Source: Marinifilum flexuosum
GTDB taxonomy: Bacteria > Bacteroidota > Bacteroidia > Bacteroidales > Marinifilaceae
Direction: 5' to 3'
DNA length: 64,000 nucleotides
Assembly: GCF_003610555.1 (NCBI RefSeq)
Contig: NZ_RAPQ01000008.1
Location: 362,220-426,219, forward strand
The notes beneath the pieces were generated by a model. The model saw only the letters and a program-made list of their open reading frames with translations, was not told where the DNA came from and did no database searches. Of the stretch, positions 1 to 8,814 are shown piece by piece; the stretch's first letter is position 1; each line of letters starts with the position of its first letter. A program made the position numbers and the translations under genes.

Positions 1-710
1 TGGAAGAACAATTAAAAGTTTCTCAGGCTCAGCGTTATCGTATCATCGTAACTGATGGTGTTTTCTCAATGGATGGTGATATTGCAAGATTGAACGAAAT
101 TTGTGATTTAGCAGATAAATACAATGCATTGGTAATGGTTGATGATAGCCATGCTTCAGGTTTCATTGGTGATACTGGTCGTGGAACTCACGAATATCAC
201 AAATGTATGGATCGTGTAGATATCATTACTTCTACATTAGGAAAAGCATTAGGTGGAGCACTAGGTGGGTTTACTACTGGTAAGGCTGAAATTATCGATA
301 TGTTGCGTCAGCGTTCACGTCCTTATTTGTTCTCAAACTCATTGTCTCCAGTGATCGTAGGAGCTTCTATCGCAGTATTCGATATGTTGAGCGAATCAAC
401 TGAGTTGAGAGATAAAGTTATCTGGAATGCTCAATATTTCCGCGAAGGCTTATTAAAGGCTGGTTTCGATGTGAAGCCATCTGATTCTGCAATTAATGCT
501 TTGATGTTATACGATGCAGTACTTTCTCAGCAATTTGCTGCAAAATTGTTGGATGAAGGAATTTATGTAATCGGATTCTATTATCCAGTTGTACCAAAAG
601 GACAAGCTCGTATCCGTATTCAGCTTTCTGCTGCGCACGAAAAAGAGCATTTGGATAAAGCTTTGGAAGCATTTATCAAGATTGGTAAGGAATTAAAAGT
701 GATTGAATAG
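1..710 (+). CDS. kbl: 2-amino-3-ketobutyrate CoA ligase (glycine C-acetyltransferase), 3' part
   Basis: PLP-dependent alpha-oxoamine synthase that joins glycine and acetyl-CoA, or runs in reverse in threonine breakdown after threonine dehydrogenase. The gene is cut by the left edge of the window: the frame is already open at base 3 and the first codons read [19 protein letters not shown], so the ATG at 69 is internal. Visible signatures are [12 protein letters not shown], the cofactor-site motif DDSHASG, and the Schiff-base lysine in [15 protein letters not shown] is the form usual for Kbl, whereas serine palmitoyltransferase at 27-28 kb in this window has DCAHAIG. The stop is TAG at 708-710 and a strong hairpin terminator follows. 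No threonine dehydrogenase is seen in the window; it could lie upstream. Confidence 0.93.
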   Translation, partial: EEQLKVSQAQRYRIIVTDGVFSMDGDIARLNEICDLADKYNALVMVDDSHASGFIGDTGRGTHEYHKCMDRVDIITSTLGKALGGALGGFTTGKAEIIDMLRQRSRPYLFSNSLSPVIVGASIAVFDMLSESTELRDKVIWNAQYFREGLLKAGFDVKPSDSAINALMLYDAVLSQQFAAKLLDEGIYVIGFYYPVVPKGQARIRIQLSAAHEKEHLDKALEAFIKIGKELKVIE

Positions 711-728
711 AACTCACAATAAAAATTG

Positions 729-762
729 AAACCGGAGGCTCATTTGAGTTTCCGGTTTTTTT
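729..762 (+). terminator. Rho-independent terminator after kbl
   Basis: AAACCGGA at 729-736 pairs with TCCGGTTT at 751-758. The stem can extend through G-U pairs to 13 bp with an ATTT loop, and a run of seven T ends it. It lies 19 bases after the kbl stop. Confidence 0.85.
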
Positions 763-791
763 ATAATTTAGTTCCAACAAATTAAATAAAG

Positions 792-1448
792 ATGATGAAG
801 CGATATTTATTCTTGTTTTTAGTTCTGTTTTTTTCTTTTGAATCTTATTCGCAGTACTATAAAGATCAAAACTATTTTGTTGGTGGATCAATTGGTTACC
901 AGTTGCCTCTTGGCGATTTTGGTGATCAGGCAAATGGAGGTCCAAACTTTCGTTTGACCGGGAGAAAAATGCTGAATAAGAAATTAAGCGTTGGAGCAGA
1001 ATTGTCTTTTAGTTTGCTAGGACAAGATAAATTTTGGGATGGAAGCCATTTGGGAAGCTATGATGTAAACTACAATATTGGTTCTGCATTACTTCGAGCA
1101 TCATACTATTTCGATGCCTGGGACCGAGATTTTAGGCCTTATGCTTCACTTGCTTTCGGATATTTTTATTATCGGAATGAAATCGATTATACAGCTTCTT
1201 CTTCAGGTTCTAGTCACAGTAAGCGAACAATTACCGAAAATAAAGTAGGTTTGGCTCCAAATATTGGTTTTTTATATCACATATCCGATACATGGAGCTT
1301 TGATATGAACCTGAGGTATACTTTTATTCCTAACTTTCCTGATTCAGTTACGGCAAAGGATGAATCTGGGGAGGAATATCCATATTATTTAGGATTCGAT
1401 AAAATCTCACTCCCCGAATTATCAATAGGTTTCTTTTACAGATTTTAA
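792..1448 (+). CDS. Outer-membrane beta-barrel protein
   Basis: 218 residues. An N-terminal signal peptide (two Met, then a Leu/Phe-rich core, likely cut after SYS before QYY) leads into a chain rich in alternating aromatic and polar residues, typical of an 8-strand-type barrel. The last residues FFYRF end in phenylalanine, as outer-membrane barrels commonly do. Glycine-rich hairpins such as VGGSIGYQLPLGDFGD fit the general PF13505-like barrel group. No ligand or partner can be deduced. It stands alone between a terminator and a convergent kinase gene, whose 3' end it overlaps by 4 bases (1445-1448). Confidence 0.7.
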   Translation: MMKRYLFLFLVLFFSFESYSQYYKDQNYFVGGSIGYQLPLGDFGDQANGGPNFRLTGRKMLNKKLSVGAELSFSLLGQDKFWDGSHLGSYDVNYNIGSALLRASYYFDAWDRDFRPYASLAFGYFYYRNEIDYTASSSGSSHSKRTITENKVGLAPNIGFLYHISDTWSFDMNLRYTFIPNFPDSVTAKDESGEEYPYYLGFDKISLPELSIGFFYRF

Positions 1449-2059
1449 AATAGCCCGTGAATCTTCGCTTCAACTTTGTCCACAATACTATTTAAATCAG
1501 CTGGATTTTCAAGGAAATCGATGTTGTCAGCATCAACAATCAACAAATTTCCATTGTTATAGTTGGAAATCCAGTTTTCATATCTGTTATTCAAGTTCTT
1601 CAAATAATCCAATCGGATCGTTTCTTCGTAGTCGCGACCTCTTTTTTGAATTTGATTAACAAGGGTAGGCACCGAAGAACGCAAGTATATTAATAAATCG
1701 GGTGCTTGAACCATTGAACTCATTAGTTGAAACAGGTTACAATAGTTTTTAAAGTCGCGCTCCGACATTAAACCCATATCGTATAGGTTAGGAGCAAAAA
1801 TTTTGGCATCCTCGAAAATGGTACGATCCTGCACCACATTTTTTCCCGAATTGCGGATATCCATTATTTGGGTGAAGCGACTTTTTAAAAAATAGATTTG
1901 CAGATTGAATGACCAACGCTGCATGTCGTCGTAAAAATCATTTAGGTACGGATTTTCATCCACATCCTCGTAATGAGCTTCCCATTTGTAATGTTTGGCT
2001 AATAATTCTGTTAAGGTAGTTTTTCCTGATCCGATGTTACCAGCTACGGCTATATGCAT
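1445..2059 (-). CDS. Deoxynucleoside kinase (copy B)
   Basis: 204 residues. It phosphorylates a salvaged deoxynucleoside with ATP in the cytoplasm. Visible motifs are the P-loop GNIGSGKT (residues 7-14), the acidic EDVDENPYLNDFY segment that binds substrate, the DRTIFED motif carrying the catalytic-site Asp-Arg pair, and the arginine-rich lid RGRDYEETI. This layout is that of the bacterial dAK/dGK and insect dNK family, not of TK1-type thymidine kinase. Substrate cannot be read from sequence. It lies 78 bases downstream of a paralogue of the same length, with which it aligns without gaps at roughly two-thirds identity by eye. Confidence 0.88.
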   Translation of the reverse strand: MHIAVAGNIGSGKTTLTELLAKHYKWEAHYEDVDENPYLNDFYDDMQRWSFNLQIYFLKSRFTQIMDIRNSGKNVVQDRTIFEDAKIFAPNLYDMGLMSERDFKNYCNLFQLMSSMVQAPDLLIYLRSSVPTLVNQIQKRGRDYEETIRLDYLKNLNNRYENWISNYNNGNLLIVDADNIDFLENPADLNSIVDKVEAKIHGLF

Positions 2060-2137
2060 TGTATTATAATTATCAGTTATGAATTAAGAATCAAAAATTA
2101 CAAGTTCAACTCATAATGATTAACTCATAATTTAGAA

Positions 2138-2752
2138 TTAAAAAAGTCCATGAAGTTGAGCATCAATCTTAGTGATTACTGAGCTCAAGTCTTTAGGATT
2201 ATTTAGGAAATCAATATCATCAACATCAATGATTAAAAGCTTTCCGTTTGTATAACCATTAATCCAGGCTTCATATCTTTCATTCAATCTCTTTAAGTAA
2301 TCCAGTCGAATGGTTTCTTCGTAATCACGACCTCTGGCCTGAATGTGCTCTACCAAGGTAGAAATAGAAGCTCTAAGGTAGATCAATAAATCAGGTGGCT
2401 GAATTAATGAACTCATAATATCGAAAAGAGACAGGTAATTGTCAAAATCTCTTTTAGGCATTAAATTCATTGATTCAAGGTTTGGAGCAAATATGTATGC
2501 GTCCTCATATATTGTTCTATCCTGAATGATATCTTTTCCAGATTCTCGTAAAGCCAGAACCTGATTGAATCTGCTATTTAAAAAATGGATTTGCAAGGCG
2601 AAGGACCAACGATTCATATCGTCGTAAAAATCATTTAAATATGGATTGTCGTCCACATCTTCGAAATGAGCTTCCCAACCGTAATGTTTTGCCAATAATC
2701 CAGCCAGTGTTGTTTTCCCGGCACCAATGTTTCCCGCTACAGCAATGTGCAT
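2138..2752 (-). CDS. Deoxynucleoside kinase (copy A)
   Basis: 204 residues, first of the tandem pair on the minus strand. P-loop GNIGAGKT at residues 7-14, EDVDDNPYLNDFY, DRTIYED and lid RGRDYEETI are all intact, so the enzyme should be active. It differs from the neighbour at positions beside the active site (for example IHFLNSRFNQV against IYFLKSRFTQI), which is compatible with different base preference. In lactobacilli, tandem kinase genes of this family encode partners with different substrates; that the same holds here is inference. The spacer before copy B (2060-2137) shows no terminator, so co-transcription is likely. Confidence 0.88.
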   Translation of the reverse strand: MHIAVAGNIGAGKTTLAGLLAKHYGWEAHFEDVDDNPYLNDFYDDMNRWSFALQIHFLNSRFNQVLALRESGKDIIQDRTIYEDAYIFAPNLESMNLMPKRDFDNYLSLFDIMSSLIQPPDLLIYLRASISTLVEHIQARGRDYEETIRLDYLKRLNERYEAWINGYTNGKLLIIDVDDIDFLNNPKDLSSVITKIDAQLHGLF

Positions 2753-2852
2753 ATTTATGTTTAGTTATTAGTGGAAAAATGCAACTAAAATTAGTAATAT
2801 TTTTTTGGATATCAACCCCTTATCAATGAGAATAAATGCACTTGGTTTTTAA

Positions 2853-3623
2853 TCAGAAACTTAGAGTTTTAATTGAGATAGAATCTTCATTTCCAATAAA
2901 GATCCTATCCTTATAGCATCTGATAATTGACTTAGAAGGATCTTTTTTTGAATAGATTAATTGATGGGATTGATTTAGAGCTTGATAAAGATGGATACCA
3001 ATATGATCTTGGTAATAGATGTTGTTTCCAATTAGCTGGAAGTCTTGAAGATTTTTAAAAGACAACTTTCGAACAAATTGACCATTTTGATCCAACTGTA
3101 AAATGCCTTTATTCTTGTAAAGTAAATACAGATAACTATTGTGTTCGTAAATTTTTGTGATCTCTGCTTCCTCAAAAAAAGATCCCAACAAAATAGTTTG
3201 GTCTGCTATTTCACCATTATTGGTGATGTGAGTGGCTTGTTTTTCTATCGAGTTGTACATCCAAAAGCCACCTTTCTGCGAATTGCATACAATTTCAGTT
3301 TCGTTATCCGAAAAATCGTACAAGTCAATCTCATTGCCAATGGTAGATAATTTATTGTTTAGATAAATTATCTGATTAAAATCTCGATAAAAGACTACAA
3401 TTCTCAAAGGATCTGAAACATCAATAGAACTGATACTCCCTAAAGAAGAATCAGAAAAATTACAAACTTGCTTTCCTTCAGAGTTGTACTTTAACAATTG
3501 GGATCCATTTGCCACATATACATTTCCCATGTGATCAATTTCGAAGAAATCGCAAGGAGTATTAATTTTTGTAGGTTGATATAAGTTAAGAACAGATAAA
3601 AACCAAATGAGTAAAATCTGCAT
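2853..3623 (-). CDS. Secreted beta-propeller-like protein of unknown function
   Basis: 256 residues. A short hydrophobic start (MQILLIWFLSVLNL) looks like a signal peptide or anchor. The rest is a series of short beta-strand repeats of the type IDHMGNVYVANGSQLLKYNSEGKQV, where a position is read, shown as a value, then compared; this is what a six-bladed or NHL-like propeller looks like. No catalytic motif is visible. Its ATG is 3 bases after the stop of the GH3-family gene, so the two are almost certainly translated from one message. I do not recognise a named family. Confidence 0.6.
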   Translation of the reverse strand: MQILLIWFLSVLNLYQPTKINTPCDFFEIDHMGNVYVANGSQLLKYNSEGKQVCNFSDSSLGSISSIDVSDPLRIVVFYRDFNQIIYLNNKLSTIGNEIDLYDFSDNETEIVCNSQKGGFWMYNSIEKQATHITNNGEIADQTILLGSFFEEAEITKIYEHNSYLYLLYKNKGILQLDQNGQFVRKLSFKNLQDFQLIGNNIYYQDHIGIHLYQALNQSHQLIYSKKDPSKSIIRCYKDRIFIGNEDSISIKTLSF

Positions 3624-3626
3624 ATG

Positions 3627-5138
3627 CTATTGATTGTCTTTAAGCAATTCTTCAATTAATGTTCGGTTATTGGATAAACGAGGAACTTTATTTTGCCCTC
3701 CAAGTTTTCCTTTAGATTTTAGCCAGTTGTAAAATAATCCTTTCTTAGCAATGCTTACAATTGGTTTTTCGAGTGTGATGTTTTTGTAGCGTTTGGCTTC
3801 ATAATCCGAATTCAGACTCATTAATGCATTATCAAGAATGTAATTAAATTCATCAATATTTTGTGGCGCTTGCTCGAATTCTATCAACCACTGGTGTGTT
3901 CCTTTCTGGTTTTTATCCATGAAAACCGGAGCTGCAGTATACTCCTTAATCACCGAATTGGTTTTAGTACAAGCTATTTTCATTGCCTTTTCGGCATTGT
4001 CAATAATTAACTCCTCACCAAAAGCATTGATATATAGTTTTGTTCTTCCCGAAATCTTAAATTTGAATGGTGATTTAGAAGTAAAATGAATGGTATCGCC
4101 AATTTGATATCTCCAAAGTCCTCCATTGGTAGTAATTAGCATTGCATAATTTTTGTACAACTCAACATCTTCCAGACTAATGGCTTTAGGATTTTCATCA
4201 TTTACATTTTCCAATGGAATAAATTCATAATAAATGCCATAATCAAGCATTAGTAACATGGCTTCATCATTTGGATTATCTTGAATCCCAAAGAACCCTT
4301 CTGAAGCATTGTAGGTTTCCAGATAATTCATCTGAGATGAAGGTAATATCTCTTTAAACTGTTCGCGATAAGGTGTGAAACTTACACCACCATGAACGAA
4401 AAGTTCAAGATTTGGCCAAATTTCATGGATGTGATTTTTACCTGATACCTTTAGAATGTGTTTCAGTAATACCAGGAACCATGACGGAACGCCAGAAAGA
4501 CTGGTAACATTTTCGTTTAATGTTGCCTCAGTCATTTTGTGTAATTTCTCTTCCCATTCATCCAGCAATACGATTGAAGTATCAGGAGTACGAATAAAAT
4601 CAGCCCAGAAAGGTAAATTTTGGATCAAGATGGCAGACAAATCCCCATAGTAAGAATCATTGTTCATGTTGTTGATTTGATGACTACCTCCCAAGGTTAA
4701 TCCTTTTCCATATAGAATACCGGTATTAGGATAAAGAGATGTGTAAATGGCTAAAATATCTTTACCACCTCTAAAATGACAATCTTCAAGAGCCTCTTTA
4801 CTAACAGGTATAAACTTACTTTTTGAATTGGTAGTACCTGATGATTTTGCAAACCATTTGATTTCAGAAGGCCAAAAAACGTTTTGTTCGCCACTTCTCA
4901 GGCGTTCAATATGTTTTTCAATGTCTTCGTAGGTTTGTATAGGAAGTCTTTCTTTAAAGTCTTGCAGTGATTGCATGGACTTAAAGTCGTACTTTCGTCC
5001 CCACTCAGTATCAGATGCCTGATTCAATAATTGAGTAAGAGTTTCTTTCTGTATTTCAATAGGATGCTCCTTGAAAAAATCTATTTGCGAAAGTCTTTTG
5101 GTATTTAACCAGCTGACAAGAGAGTTGATAAATGCCAT
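3627..5138 (-). CDS. GH3-family acyl-adenylate-forming protein
   Basis: 503 residues, matching the plant GH3 auxin-responsive family in its bacterial form. Known members belong to the ANL adenylation superfamily and join an acyl acid to an amino acid through an acyl-AMP. The nucleotide-binding motif SSGTTNSKSK is at residues 99-108. Later come YNASEGFFGIQ (the conserved Tyr-x-x-(S/T)-E-G element), the hinge region near YQIGDTIHFT, and a C-terminal lobe with a conserved lysine near KGLFYNWLKSKGKLGGQNKVPRL. The substrate in Bacteroidota is not established. It precedes a small propeller protein by 3 bases. Confidence 0.88.
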   Translation of the reverse strand: MAFINSLVSWLNTKRLSQIDFFKEHPIEIQKETLTQLLNQASDTEWGRKYDFKSMQSLQDFKERLPIQTYEDIEKHIERLRSGEQNVFWPSEIKWFAKSSGTTNSKSKFIPVSKEALEDCHFRGGKDILAIYTSLYPNTGILYGKGLTLGGSHQINNMNNDSYYGDLSAILIQNLPFWADFIRTPDTSIVLLDEWEEKLHKMTEATLNENVTSLSGVPSWFLVLLKHILKVSGKNHIHEIWPNLELFVHGGVSFTPYREQFKEILPSSQMNYLETYNASEGFFGIQDNPNDEAMLLMLDYGIYYEFIPLENVNDENPKAISLEDVELYKNYAMLITTNGGLWRYQIGDTIHFTSKSPFKFKISGRTKLYINAFGEELIIDNAEKAMKIACTKTNSVIKEYTAAPVFMDKNQKGTHQWLIEFEQAPQNIDEFNYILDNALMSLNSDYEAKRYKNITLEKPIVSIAKKGLFYNWLKSKGKLGGQNKVPRLSNNRTLIEELLKDNQ

Positions 5139-5232
5139 TTTTTAATGTTTTTGCTGTCTTAAATATAAATATTTTTTAACAGGTATATTGTCTTAGTTCA
5201 TTCTAAATTAAGGTCATTATGTTGATTTTTAT

Positions 5233-5240
5233 TATCTTTG
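5233..5240 (+). promoter_or_regulatory. -7 promoter element for cvpA
   Basis: TATCTTTG fits the Bacteroidota -7 consensus TAnnTTTG and sits 31 bases before the cvpA ATG. No TTG is found at the expected -33 distance. Confidence 0.5.
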
Positions 5241-5271
5241 ATCGTCTATTGATAATTATAACTAACCCATT

Positions 5272-5814
5272 ATGAACATACTTGATATCCTAATTGGCTT
5301 ACCTTTAATTTATGCCATATATAAAGGATTTACCAAAGGACTAATTATTGAAATTGCTACTTTACTGGCTTTAATTTTAGGAATTTACGGAGCCATTCAT
5401 TTTTCAGATTTTACTGCGGAATTCATTGAAAACCAATTTGATTACCATTCAAATTACATGGGAATTATTGCTTTTATTTCCACATTTTTGGTAATTGTGA
5501 TTGTCTTAAACGTTTTGGGTAAGATGTTGAATTCTTTGATTGAGGCAGTAGCTTTAGGTATGATAAATCGCTTGTTAGGAGCTGTGTTTGGGCTGATAAA
5601 AGGGATTCTTATTTTAAGTATATTGGTATACTTTGTGAATTTTTTAGATCAGAAGTTTGATTTTATTTCGAAGGAGAAAAAGGAGGAAAGCTTGTTTTAT
5701 AAACCAATGGTACAAGTGTCAGAAACCATATTCGATATATTTAATTCAGATTTAGGAGATACTACCGACAAAATAAAGGAAAAGGTTCAAAAACAACTAC
5801 CCGTTGAAGTATAA
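5272..5814 (+). CDS. cvpA: CvpA family inner-membrane protein
   Basis: 180 residues with four predicted membrane helices (about residues 1-20, 25-45, 62-85 and 100-122) followed by a charged cytoplasmic tail. The opening NILDILIGLPLIYAIYKGFTKGLIIEIATLLALILG is typical of the CvpA (colicin V production) family, whose members are widespread membrane proteins linked to envelope homeostasis. The stop TAA shares its last A with the ATG of the next gene (TAATG), so the two are translationally coupled. Confidence 0.85.
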   Translation: MNILDILIGLPLIYAIYKGFTKGLIIEIATLLALILGIYGAIHFSDFTAEFIENQFDYHSNYMGIIAFISTFLVIVIVLNVLGKMLNSLIEAVALGMINRLLGAVFGLIKGILILSILVYFVNFLDQKFDFISKEKKEESLFYKPMVQVSETIFDIFNSDLGDTTDKIKEKVQKQLPVEV

Positions 5815-6833
5815 TGAAGCAAAGAATTAAGAAGTACCTCAGAAAATTACCCAAAAGAAGAGTTCAGCATTTCGAAGGTTTTTGTCCCAATTGTGAATTT
5901 CCCGTTAATGGAAAGTTCTGCTCGAACTGTGGTCAGTCAACAAAAAGTTTTCAACGTCCGTTTTTGACCGTTGTGTCGGAATCTGTAGGCGATGCACTGT
6001 CTGTAGATAATAGATTAATACATACACTGGTTCCCCTGTTTTTAAAGCCGGGTTACTTGACTAGGGAATTTATGCGGGGGAGAAGAGCCCGGTATACACC
6101 ACCTTTTCGATTGTACCTGTTTTTAACCTTTTTTGCCTTTTTATTGCTGGCTTATAATCACAAACCAGAAAGTGCAGCAGCTAAAGAATTGACTGTTGAA
6201 ACGGATGATGGTAAGAAACTGGATATGGTTTCCTTATTGGAGGAAATGGTTGATGAGGAAGAGTATGATGTAGATAGTCTGAAATTAGATTCCTTGGCAG
6301 AGTTTAAAAAAAAGAATGGGGGCGTTGCAATTAATATTGGCAAGAAGAATGTTGCAAAAGATTCCTTGAAAGCAAAGAAAGAAAAAGACGACGGTCTGAT
6401 TGGAGACAGTGATGTGAAAAAACTTATTGAAATGTGGAAGTTAAATCCTTCGCTGATGATGGATACTGCTTTTAAGAAGTTATCACAAACACTCTTGGTT
6501 ATTTTGCCTCTTTTTGCCTTAGCTCTGGCCTTAATGTATATCAGAAGAAAGCACTACATGCTGGAACATCTGTTGATTTCACTCAATTTTCATGCATACA
6601 TTTTTGTGCTCGTAATCATTAGTGAATTGTTGCTGATGGTGAACTTGGAGTTTCTTAGTACACTGGCTTTGTACCTGTACTTTTTAATTCCGGTTCAACT
6701 GTTCCTGACCATGAAATTCTACTACAAACAATCGTGGGTAAAGACCTTTTTTAAGTTTGTATTTGTATCCTTTATCTATAACATTCTACTTTTTACAGGA
6801 ATCATTATGAGTTTGGTGGCAATGGTAGCTTAA
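5814..6833 (+). CDS. DUF3667 zinc-ribbon membrane protein
   Basis: 339 residues. Cysteines 24, 27, 36 and 39 (FCPNCEF and FCSNCGQ) form a rubredoxin-type zinc ribbon near the N-terminus. A first helix at about residues 104-121 is followed by a long charged stretch (about 122-220, rich in Asp, Glu and Lys) and four further helices to the end. This is the DUF3667 layout, common in Bacteroidota and of unknown function. It overlaps cvpA by one base. The charged loop may be a docking domain; nothing in the sequence says for what. Confidence 0.8.
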   Translation: MKQRIKKYLRKLPKRRVQHFEGFCPNCEFPVNGKFCSNCGQSTKSFQRPFLTVVSESVGDALSVDNRLIHTLVPLFLKPGYLTREFMRGRRARYTPPFRLYLFLTFFAFLLLAYNHKPESAAAKELTVETDDGKKLDMVSLLEEMVDEEEYDVDSLKLDSLAEFKKKNGGVAINIGKKNVAKDSLKAKKEKDDGLIGDSDVKKLIEMWKLNPSLMMDTAFKKLSQTLLVILPLFALALALMYIRRKHYMLEHLLISLNFHAYIFVLVIISELLLMVNLEFLSTLALYLYFLIPVQLFLTMKFYYKQSWVKTFFKFVFVSFIYNILLFTGIIMSLVAMVA

Positions 6834-6871
6834 GAACCAATTTAATAGGGGAAAAGAAACGGCAAAATTCT

Positions 6872-6879
6872 TATCTTTG
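6872..6879 (+). promoter_or_regulatory. -7 promoter element for tyrS
   Basis: TATCTTTG matches TAnnTTTG and lies 55 bases before the tyrS start. The -33 position has no TTG. Confidence 0.5.
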
Positions 6880-6934
6880 TCGTTCGATTAAAAAATAGGA
6901 TAAGTATATCCAAATAAGGAAAAAAATAGAAAAC

Positions 6935-8227
6935 ATGAATTTTATTGAGGAACTACAGTGGCGTGGCATGATTCACGATATGATGCCAGGAATAGAAGAA
7001 CAACTTCAAAAAGAATTGACATCAGCATATGTGGGAATTGACCCAACTGCAGATTCTCTTCACATTGGTCACTTGGTTGGTGTAATGATGTTGAAGCACT
7101 TTCAGGTAGCAGGACACAAGCCAATTGTGTTGGTTGGTGGTGCCACAGGTATGATTGGTGACCCTTCGGGAAAATCTCAGGAAAGAAATTTGTTGGACGA
7201 AAAAACTTTACGTCACAATCAGGAGTGTTTAAGAGCCCAGTTGTCTAAGTTTATGGATTTCGATTCAGATGCTGAGAATGCTGCGGAAATGGTAAACAAC
7301 TACGATTGGATGAAGGACTTTTCATTCCTTGATTTCATTAGAGATATCGGAAAGCACATCACCGTTAATTACATGATGAGTAAGGATTCTGTAAAGAAAA
7401 GATTGAGCGCCGATTCAAAAGCCGGTATGTCTTTTACTGAGTTTACTTACCAGTTGGTGCAGGGAACTGACTTTCTGGAGTTGTACCGTTCTAAGAACTG
7501 TAAATTACAAATGGGTGGTTCTGACCAGTGGGGAAATATCACTACAGGAACTGAATTAATTCGTAGAAAAGAAGGTGGTACTGCCTGGGCTATTACCTGT
7601 CCGCTAATTACAAAAGCTGATGGTGGTAAGTTCGGAAAAACAGAATCGGGAAACATTTGGTTGGATCCAAAACGTACTTCTCCATATAAATTCTACCAGT
7701 TTTGGTTGAATACCTCAGACGAAGATGCTGAGAAATACATCAAAATCTTTACTCTAATTCCTCGCGAAGAGATTGCAGCTTTGGTGGAAGAGCACAAAGA
7801 GGCTCCGCACCTAAGAAAACTTCAGCAACGTTTAGCGAAAGAAGTAACTATCATGATTCACTCTGAAGAGGATTACAATACTGCCGTTGAAGCTTCACAA
7901 ATTTTGTTTGGTAAAGCTACAGCTGATGTATTAAAAAAACTTGATGAAGATACCTTCTTGTCTGTTTTTGAAGGAGTTCCTCAGTTTAATGTAGATAAAA
8001 CGGAGTTTGAAGCGGGAGTTGATATTTTGGAACTTTTAGCGGTTAAAGCTGAGGTATTTCCATCAAAAGGAGAGTTAAGAAGATTGTTCAAAGGAAATGC
8101 AATTAGTATCAATAAGGAAAAGGTTCAGAATTCTGAATTAGTAGTAACAAAAGAACACCTTATTGCGGATAAGTATTTTCTTGTTCAGAAGGGGAAAAAG
8201 AATTATTTCTTAGTTGTGGCTTGTTAA
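6935..8227 (+). CDS. tyrS: Tyrosyl-tRNA synthetase
   Basis: 430 residues, the normal length for a bacterial class I TyrRS. It charges tRNA-Tyr in the cytoplasm. Signatures: tyrosine-pocket segment [15 protein letters not shown] with HIGH at residues 43-46, GGSDQWGN at about 194-201 and the KFGKT form of the KMSKS loop at 232-236, which is the TyrRS-S variant. An S4 RNA-binding domain covers about residues 365-428. The ATG at 6935 leads directly into a canonical N-terminus. A short spacer separates it from the downstream lipoprotein gene; I saw no terminator or T-box. Confidence 0.97.
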   Translation: MNFIEELQWRGMIHDMMPGIEEQLQKELTSAYVGIDPTADSLHIGHLVGVMMLKHFQVAGHKPIVLVGGATGMIGDPSGKSQERNLLDEKTLRHNQECLRAQLSKFMDFDSDAENAAEMVNNYDWMKDFSFLDFIRDIGKHITVNYMMSKDSVKKRLSADSKAGMSFTEFTYQLVQGTDFLELYRSKNCKLQMGGSDQWGNITTGTELIRRKEGGTAWAITCPLITKADGGKFGKTESGNIWLDPKRTSPYKFYQFWLNTSDEDAEKYIKIFTLIPREEIAALVEEHKEAPHLRKLQQRLAKEVTIMIHSEEDYNTAVEASQILFGKATADVLKKLDEDTFLSVFEGVPQFNVDKTEFEAGVDILELLAVKAEVFPSKGELRRLFKGNAISINKEKVQNSELVVTKEHLIADKYFLVQKGKKNYFLVVAC

Positions 8228-8301
8228 TTTAATGCTATTGCTTTATTTTTAGAGGATAAAGTAAAATCAAAAACCAAATCATAACCAAAAAATTAAAATT
8301 T

Positions 8302-8763
8302 ATGAAACTATTAAAGTATGCCTTAATGGTATTGTTCTCTGTTGGAATGATGAGTTGTGGAGGCGGAGGCGGTGACGATCCTGTTGATGAACAAAAGCCT
8401 ACGGCAAGTATAAATAGCTCAGCAACTGTAAAAGCCGGTGATAATTATACTGTGGCATTTTCAGCAAGTGATGATATGGAGCTTGAATCATACAGAGTGC
8501 AAATTGCATTTTCAAATGCGATTGGTATGACGGTGAAAACTTATCAGGATTTTTCCTTTGATTCAAATTCTGATTTAACAGATGCTGAAGGAAATACATT
8601 ACCAAGCATTAAAGGTGAAAAATCTAAGTCTGTAAGTTTCCCAGTTTCTACTCGTTTTGGAGAGAATACTGTTGCTAAAAAAGGAATGTACAAATTAACA
8701 GTTACATTAACTGATGCCTCAGGAAAAACAAATTCTGCTGAGAAGGATTTTCAAATTCAATAA
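8302..8763 (+). CDS. DUF4625-type lipoprotein
   Basis: 153 residues. A type II signal peptide (MKLLKYALMVLFSVGMMSC) places the lipid-bearing cysteine at residue 19, followed by a glycine-rich and acidic linker (GGGGGDDPVDEQKP). The remainder is an immunoglobulin-like beta sandwich: ASINSSATVKAGDNYTVAFSASDDMELESY through YKLTVTLTDASGKTNSAEKDF. This matches the DUF4625 pattern found in Bacteroidota surface or periplasmic lipoproteins. The function is unknown. A bidirectional terminator follows. Confidence 0.75.
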   Translation: MKLLKYALMVLFSVGMMSCGGGGGDDPVDEQKPTASINSSATVKAGDNYTVAFSASDDMELESYRVQIAFSNAIGMTVKTYQDFSFDSNSDLTDAEGNTLPSIKGEKSKSVSFPVSTRFGENTVAKKGMYKLTVTLTDASGKTNSAEKDFQIQ

Positions 8764-8782
8764 TTTGAATTAAGAATATAAT

Positions 8783-8814
8783 AAAAAAGGATCGGTAACC
8801 CGATCCTTTTTTTT
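8783..8814. terminator. Bidirectional hairpin terminator
   Basis: GGATCGG (8789-8795), loop TAAC, CCGATCC (8800-8806), with a run of six A before and eight T after. It can end transcripts of the lipoprotein gene on the plus strand and of the phosphatase gene on the minus strand, whose stop overlaps it. Confidence 0.9.
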